DNA of 64,000 nt from Chamaecrista fasciculata (lineage: Eukaryota; Streptophyta; Magnoliopsida; Fabales; Fabaceae): NCBI GenBank assembly GCA_003254925.1, contig QANZ01026932.1, forward strand, positions 144,085 through 208,084, given 5' to 3'. Shown here one piece after another: positions 27,401 through 36,400 of this stretch (the stretch's first letter is position 1; each line of letters opens with the position of its first letter). A program made the position numbers and the translations under genes. The notes beneath the pieces are model-generated. The model was not told where the DNA came from. It made no database searches and saw nothing but the letters and a program-made list of their open reading frames with translations.

Positions 27401-30400
27401 TTTAAATCCATTAAATATCTCAAAAATACTTAACTGCCATGAGACTTTTTCTTCCTCAAGGTTCTGCAACCAACTTACCTCCTCTAGTCTCTCTCTACTT
27501 TCCAGCATTAATCTCATACATATCCCATACCATCTGTGAGACTTGTTGAGAAGTTTCTTTGAATTCTCTCCATTTTTAAGTTTATAGTTACATATTTGCT
27601 GATTTGTTATTGCTATATCTTGGATTACCAAAATGTCCATAAAGAAACACATTATTTGAGGTCATTGTAAGTCTCGTAAGACTCACTTTTTAAGTTATAT
27701 TGAGGTCTTAGACAAACCACATTATTCCCATATTTAAATATATTCTTCACTTAGTCTATAAATCATACAATTCAATATAATCTAGGCCAAAGTTTCAAAT
27801 TGGTCCCTTAGGTATGGGGTAGGTTTCAAATTGGTCCCTTATCTTTTATTTGTTTCAGATTGGTTTTTCATGTTTCCATGATGTTTCAAATTGGTCCCAT
27901 AAATACTTAATGTGGTCATATCTCTCTTATTTCAAGCTCAAATGCCACGAATTCAGAGCTATGAGTTTCTTTTGACGTGTATTTTGAGACCATCAACAAA
28001 CGGGGTCAAATTGAGTCCCAAAAGTGGGTAACTCATCTAATAGTCGAACAAGTGAAATTGGTCATATCTCTCTCGTTTGAAGTCCGAATGCAACGAATAT
28101 GAAGCTATGTGCTAACTCTTGAAGAGTTCTTTCTCTGGCCAGTTAAAATCACTAGCAAATGAGGTCGAATTGCGTCTTGAAAGTATTTATGGGACCAATT
28201 TGAAACATCATGAAAACATATAGGACTAGTCTGAAACAAATGAAAGATAAGGGACCAATTTGAAATCTACCCCATACATGAGGGACCAATTTGAGACTTT
28301 GGCCTATAATTTACTACCAAAGATTCAGAAATTTAGCCTCCTGTCATCCTGATTCAGGATTTGAATTGAAATAAGGTAACTGATTCCAATGCAAAAGCAG
28401 AAGCACAAACTACTAAAACATATACAAGAAGCTCACAAGCATCAAGATTCAAGAGAAAAAGATTTAATTGACTCAAAAGAACCTTATCATTTTTTAAGCT
28501 GATTGGAACTGTATATGAAGTAAGCTTCAAAATTATGACTCACCTTTCGTAACTTATCCAAAGCCCCACTAGTGTCAAATGTTTCATTTCCCTGCTCATC
28601 CATTGTAACAGCAGCCAGCTTGGCCAAAGTTACACCCGAAGAAAAGGGATGGCCAGGATTACTGCAAAGTACACTTGTTCTCATAAGGAGTCAAAATGCA
28701 AGCTAAAAGACAATTCCAGGCATTCAAAAATGGAAAAGTAGAAATAAATGCAAGTAAACAAAGAAATTTGTACTCTACAGAGGAATCAAAATTTTACTAT
28801 TCTACCAACCTGACTGAATCTTCATATCTGATGTGTACATTGCTAATTGATATCTTAAGATTTCCAATAATAGTAGCAATTAGTGAGCTCAACCACGTAT
28901 TACCAGGAGGTGGCTGTAAAACGATCAGCTATCAGTCATATTATTCAAATGTACAAGAGTACATATAATATAGACAAGGTGCCCAAAATCAAAAGAAAAA
29001 CTTCCATAACAGTCGCTTAAAGAGAAACCTGAATCAATGCCATTCAGGAATATAACACTTACCAAGATAACCCCTCATTATCCTTCTTTTTATTATTACT
29101 TTTTTAAAGGTAAAAATATATATATGTATTGAAGAGAAAAGAGAAAAGAGAAAGTACAAAAAGAATAGAAGGAATAGAAGACAAGAGATCCTCAATAAAG
29201 AGGACAAAAACGAAAGCAAAAAACTAACTCAATAAGGCCTTCCAATCCCTTTGCAAATCCCTGTACAAGAAACCTATAATGAAAACAGAAAAATAATCCT
29301 ATCCCAAATATGATGAGCTCGGAGAAAGTTATTGCTTAAAACTGCAGTATTCCACTTGCAAAGACTACATATTGCCAAATAATATTGTGCTCCTTCTCCC
29401 TCCCAAAACCAACTAACATAATGGACAAAAAGCAACCCACATTGAACGGACAAACATAGCATTCATCAAAAATGCCAAACAATCTACATACAAAACTCCC
29501 TGCCACCTCACAGTGAAAAAAATTAAAGTTGAATATTGGTCTCTGAGCATCTAAAACACATCACATACACATCAAGTGATAAATCCTTGTTGCACCTATG
29601 AGTCTAAAGGTAATAATTCATTTTAATCCTATTGAGTACCGCCTTCTGAACAAAAGCCTACACCTTCAACGGCACTTTAATTTTCTAAAAAGGGTTAGAG
29701 AAAAGAATTTATCAATTAGAAAAAAAGAAGGAACTATAAGAAAGAAGAAAGGTACAAAATTACTCCTCCAAGAAGAAGACGATAGAACCCACAAATAATA
29801 AAACCTCCGCAATATTATTTATATTAGGATAAACAAACAGAACCCACCATTGCAAGGACTGGGTAGAGCTAAATACAGAGGATATAGAGAATCCAAACAT
29901 GTTGAAAACAGAGAAACATCACATACAGGTTCTGGCATTCACGGGGCCAGCTCCTCCCAACATTAACTACCTTTTTCTCCCCTTACTTCCCACCCAAAGC
30001 CCATACAAAAGGTTCAGCCTTCCCTCAATTTTCCCTTCCCAGCTCCTCATTCCCTTGCACAGATTCTTTGTCAAGAGTCATTTAACAGTCAACAACAACC
30101 ATGACGGTCTCAAAGCCCTCGGATTTGGGTAACTGGGTGATCAAATCCACATTGATATCTTCATAAAAAGCTTGAGAAATGGGCAGAGGCTGAAGCAACC
30201 AGGCTGGATTCATAGCTAAGCACTTGTTCTCACACTAAGCAACAAAGTCCTGCACATATCACTTTATTACGTCCAAAAACACAAGGGCAGCAAGCCTTTT
30301 ATAAGTACACATATAGGCCAATTGACATCCCACAGGCAAAGAGTGAAACTCTCATTAGAAGTTGCATACCAGATGACCCAATAAGTAAAACCAGCCAGTC

Positions 30401-33400
30401 TTCGTAAAGTAGGCAACCCTTTTGTAAGTTGTATCTCTCTACTGCAACCTGACCCATAAGGATTTGTTCCCTAACGGAAAAGAGCTTTTCATCTTTCCCC
30501 TCAATAGAAATTATGTGTCCCAAGTACACTAAGGGCTTCTCGAAAATGAATTTTTCTTTCACATCAACATGCAGCTGATTTTCCTTCAGAATTGGGAATG
30601 CCATCCTCAAGTGTTTTGTATAAGTGTTGCATCTAGGACTAGAAATGAGAATGTCATCGAAAGACACAAATGCAAACTTCTTCAAACGCTCCTCAAAGAC
30701 ATCATTCATCAAGCATTAAGAAAGGTCGAAGGGACGTCATTACCATAAACTCAGTGACCTTCATGAGTGTAAAAAGCTACTTTGGCTCCATCTCTAGATG
30801 GACCAACGGCAAATAATATAGTTGGGTCCAATGAAGAAAAAACAAGGTATTTAGGAGGAGAGAGAAGAAGGAGAGTATGCCGGTAGCAAAGGATAGAGAG
30901 GAGCAACTTCTAACGCATGGGGGTGTTGGTGCGGTGTGCTAATATTAGTTGGGCCCAAAGGAGAAGAAGGGGAATAAGCTGGCAGCAAAGGGTAATAATG
31001 ATAACACCTTTTTTTTTTACACATGAAATATTAGGAAAGGAATGGGAGAGAGTCTGGGCAAAAGCCAGATACCCAGTACCTTAGGAGTCGTGTGTGTAGT
31101 TGTTTCAATGTATTTCCCTAATACTGTCTTTGGGTGTCCCTCGAGTTGAGGAAAATGGATACTCTGATTTGGGATCCTCTAAAGTGCTCTCCCAATTTAT
31201 AAGTTTTGTTAGGATTTTGACACGTGGTGGGTGGTTTTAATGAAACGCTGCATTTTGTAATGATTTATGAAGGAAATCCAAATGCAGAGAATTACAGGGG
31301 GAGCCAATTACAGAGGATCGGGTCTGATGAGTACTTGAGTAGACCTCTAATACCCTGTTTCGGATATAAGGATGACTTTCGCTGCTTTTTTTCTATTATT
31401 ATTATTACACCTGGGGTTGTGCCTGACTTTTCATGCTCCACTTTAGGGGTGTTCACGGGCTGAGTTGGATTGAGTTTTGGGCAAGTTGATTCAGACTCCT
31501 TATTTTATTTGGTGGGTTGAGTTGAGTTGGACTAAAGAAAATAATTGAGTCAACTCAGACCAAACAATTGCGGGTTGGGTTGAGTTGGGTTAGCAAGTTG
31601 GCTCATACTATTTTTTTTATTTTTAATATATTTATTTTTTTTTAAATTTGGTCTCTCTTAAATTTTTTTTCTTTAATTTAGTCATTCAAAATGTACTTTT
31701 GATGGACTAAATTGAGATTAAAAAATTTATGAATTGACCAAATTATAAAAATAATATTATTTGTGATATTAAAATATAATTTTAATTAAAAAACATTATT
31801 TTTATTTTTTATTTTTGCGGGTCGCCGGGTTAGGTTGAGTTGAGCGGACTCAAAATCTTGAAACCCGCAGCTCAACCCAAACCACAACGGGAACAATTTT
31901 TTGAACTCAAACTAATCCGCTAAACCAATCTAAACCAACCCAAACTAGCGGATTAGGTTAGTTTTAGCGGATTGGCCAACTAACTGAACACCCCTAACTC
32001 CGGTAAGTACAGAAGTCGCAATTCTCTCTTCATTTTAACTGCCTCAGTCCTCCTCGATCAAAGCATCGGAAATATTTTCCCCGAAAACAAATCATCGGAA
32101 ATTGCCTCCTGGACCTTAGAGAAGGCGATGGAGAATTGGAGAGTTCTCCTCAATTCCCCTATTCTCATTACTTTTTGTTGGATTTACTAATAGTCTAATA
32201 CAGTAATACTACTTCCTTTGATGGTTCAATGAATCAATCCAATTAATGGGTTTGCTGAAGTTGGGCTTACTTCAAGCCCATTTAGGTAGCTGGAGCAGGC
32301 AAGTTCACCTACTCAGTTTATCCTGTTTGTATTCCTCCAAGAGTTAGGTTCTTTCTTTGAATTTATGGGTTATGTTCATGATATCTTACAACGGTTGAGC
32401 CCTTGTCATCCTAATTTCAGCCCAAATGTCATCCTACAAACTCAGTGTCGTCCAAAAAAACAAAAAAAAGAATGTCTCAATGTGATTCTCCCAAAATATA
32501 AATGACAAGTTTCTCATTAAAAATTGTTGAAAACAAAGCACAACGAAGCAAGTATTAATTACTTGGAATAACTTTGTATCTTTTGGAAATAGGAACATTT
32601 TAAAAAAATGGAATGATACTAGTCAGCAAATTATATTGAAAACGTACACTTCCCAGCTTTGAGTTAGACATTGCTTCAAGGGTAGCTGACTCTGCATCCT
32701 GTGGAGGAAAACAAAATGTCAAAAAGACAAAAAGGATAATATGAAAATAGATCGAGATAAAATTGAATTATATCTATTTATTTAGAATTTATTGAAGAAG
32801 AGAAAAAGTACAAAATACAATAATAGAGGATATAAGATCCTTTTTTTTTTTTTTTTTCCAGACATAAGATCCTCAGAGAGCAAGTAAAAATTAAAAAGTA
32901 AACTGCAAAACAAAAGAGACAAGCCTTAAAGGCAACAAAATAAAATTCTCCAAAACCTTTGGATCCACTAGGAAAACACCTCCAAAGCAAACATAAAAAC
33001 ACGCCCACAAATAAGACCCAAAAATAATCCTATCCATCTCACAATGAAAAGAAAAAATAGCTGTTTATCTCTGAACTTCAAAACCACATCACACACACAT
33101 TTGGTGACAATCATAGAAGCTCACCTTAATCTGTTGAAGTTTGGCTTGGAAAACTTTTTCTCGATCCTCCTCCTGTGGCAAAATAAGTTCAACTCAGAAA
33201 AACACATGTATACTGATAGCTAATGAACCAAATACAGAATATCGTTGAACCTCTATAGTCCGACCATCAGGAGCAGGATGAGCAAGAAGAAAAACACGAT
33301 CAATCAGAACTATCACAGGTGCTTTACCCAAGGACTTCCAAGGAACCTATATTATGTCAGAAAATGAGCTAAAGTGAAGAAATCACTACAAAACTCCACC

Positions 33401-36400
33401 ACAAAGCACAAGATACAAAACCAGGGGGTGTTCTCAAGTATAAAATGAAAAGATATCAAAAGGAGGTACATTACAAACCAAAAGGAGTACATATACACTG
33501 AAGAAATTATGCATGAAAAATAGATCACCTTGAATTTATGCTGTAAATTTACAGTTTTATGTGTGCCCTCACAAGTTATTATGTATGTACACTTTATCAG
33601 TGATTTCAAATTATGATAATCAAGGAACACAGGTATATGTACTAAAAACCCAAGGCTATTACCCAATAACTGCAAGTGGACCATTAAGTTATGCTAAATG
33701 CTACCTTCAGCGTGATGGTACCAATGAAGCCAGCTTTAACAGTAACAGGGAGCTTTAGTGCATTTAGCGCCTCCGCCTTCAATTTCAAATCTTTGAGGAC
33801 AACGTCACCTGCAGTTTGGGTGGAAGACAAAGAATAGTATTAAAGATGTTATCAAACTTGCAAAATCTAAACGAGTATGCTTAGCATAGAGATTGATACA
33901 GAATAGAATATGTTAGATTGATAGAATATCTTATTAATATCTGAATTATTCTAGGATTAATATTAGGGATTGTGATTAGTAATTAGTTATAATCTCTCTT
34001 GTAATTACTCCTTTTTGTTTTCCTTCCTAGAATAGATTCATTACTCACTTGTATAAATACCTTCACATACATGAAATCAATAACACATTATTTCCAGACA
34101 ATATTTGTCATGGTATCAGAGCCATAGAGCTCTATTTCCGCTGCTGTGTTCTTTTTACCTTCTAGGTCAGATATATATTTTTCAGAGGCACTGAGTTCAC
34201 CCTAGTCACTAAGCCCGCCCATTTTTCTGACCTGCTTTCGCCCAAAACACCCTTGGGCTTTGCTCGGAATAGTCCGATCGGCATACACCGGTGACCGGCA
34301 ACCCAGATTCGCCGCCACGCGCCACCACAGCAGATCAGCTCGTCGCCCACGCGCCGGCGCGTGAGAGAGCGTGCGCAGCCGTTTTTCGCCGCCGTCACTT
34401 CCGGTCTACTTTCAGGCGTATTTCCGGCCATTTCCGACCATCACCCAAAGATTTCAACCGCTTGTGGTGGTTTCGGTTACTTGAGGGTGCTCCTTTGTTT
34501 GGCTCTTCTCTAGGTTGAGCATTTGATATTGTTTCTTTGGTAGTGCATCAATTTGGGAGCTTAGACTATGTCGTCTTCATTTGCTACCCGTGACACTGCT
34601 GGAGTCAACTTGACCAGGGAGGAATTAGAGAAATTGAGGAGTTTGTTGGACACTCTAGCACCATCTCCTAATATAGGTAATTGCCCTATGGTGTTCTCAG
34701 GTATATCCTCCCAACCTTCTCAACCTTCTCCTTGATAAAGTTCCCTGTGATTCCTGGATCACTGATTCAGGGGCTTCTGATCATATGACCAACTCCCTGC
34801 ATAAATTCATTTCTTATATCCCATGTCCTAGCACTCGAAAAATTACCTTAGCTGATGGGTTAGATACTACTGTAGCTAGACTATGAAATGTTTTCTTAAA
34901 TGATCATATCACTCTTAAAGGTGTTCTTCATGTTCCTAAACTTTGCTCTAATCTTATTTCTGTTCATAAGCTTACAGCTGACTCTAAGTGTAGTGCAATT
35001 TTTCACCCTACCCATTGTGTCTTTCAGGAACAGGGAACGAAGAGGATGATTGGACATGCTCAGGAGCAGAATGGTCTATATTATCTCAAAACTGGTACTA
35101 ATGGACATAGTGTTCAAAGTTTGTCATCCCATTCGTTCCATAGCCTTTCCCTTAAAACCCATAAAGAAAAAATTTGGCTTTATCATCTCCGCCTTGGACA
35201 TCCATCTTTTCACACTTTAAAAGTTATGTTTCCCGATTTGTTTGGAGGGTTAGCTATTGAAGATTTTCATTGTGAAGTCTGTGAACTTGCTAAACATAAA
35301 CGTGTTTCTTTCCCTATTAGTAATAGTAGAACTTCTGTTCCTTTCACCTTGATTCATAGTGATATATGGGGGTCATCTACTGTTTCTAATATTTCTGGAG
35401 CTCGTTGGTTTGTCTCTTTTATTGATGACTATACTTGTGTGACTTGGGTTTATTTGCTCAAACAAAAGTCTGAAGTTAGTTCTATTTTTCCTAAATTTTA
35501 CAACATGGTTCACACCCAGTTCGGGGTAAAGATACAACGATTTCGTTCTGATAATGTGAAAGATTTTTTCAATCAATCTCTTTCGTCATTTTTTCAGCAT
35601 CAAGGTATAATCCATGAATCTTCTTATGTCTATACACCGCAACAAAATGGAGTTGCTGAACGAAAAAAATAGTCATCTTCTTTCAAGCACACGAGCTCTT
35701 TTGATTCAAAATCATGTTCCACAAAAGTTTTGGGGGGAGACTGTTTTAATAGCAACTCACTTGATTAATAGACTTCCAACCCAAGTTCTTGATCGTAAGA
35801 GTCCTATGCAAGTTCTCACTGAATCTTTTACAAACTTCAATGCCTCAAATAATCTTGTAGCTAGAGTATTTGGTTGTGTTGCCTTTGTTCATGTTCACCT
35901 CCCTCAAAGGAGTAAGCTTGACCCTCGGGCTCTAAAGTGTGTTTTTCTTGGTTACTCATCTACTCAGAAAGGTTATAAATGTTATCATCCTCCAACTAGG
36001 AAATATTATGTGTCTACTGATGTCACCTTTGCTGAACTTACCCCTTATTTCAGCCAGGATTCTTCTCAAAAGGATCAAAACACCTCCGAACATAACCTAT
36101 TTCCTGAGTTACCTGTTCTGTGTCCTCAAATAGTGGACTTGCCTGTACAGCCCCAACAACCTGACCAAGATCCTCCTCAAATCATTCCTGACCAAGATCC
36201 TCCTCAAATCATCCCTGACCATGATCCCAATTTGCAGCCCAACCAAACATTGGATTCTACTCGTCCATTCAAGTTTTATTCTCGGCGAAAAGTGCCACCT
36301 CCTCCAAGTGAGCTTGTCCAATCATCGTCTTCGGAGCCCCAAAATGTTGAGGTAACTCATCCTTCTTCTTCTCCATTAGATGATTCTCATCTTCCTATTG

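Noticed and set aside
34162-34518. Opposing 75- and 89-codon frames in the GC-rich Copia leader
   Set aside because: High GC gives chance open frames; no domain and no place in the element's known order.
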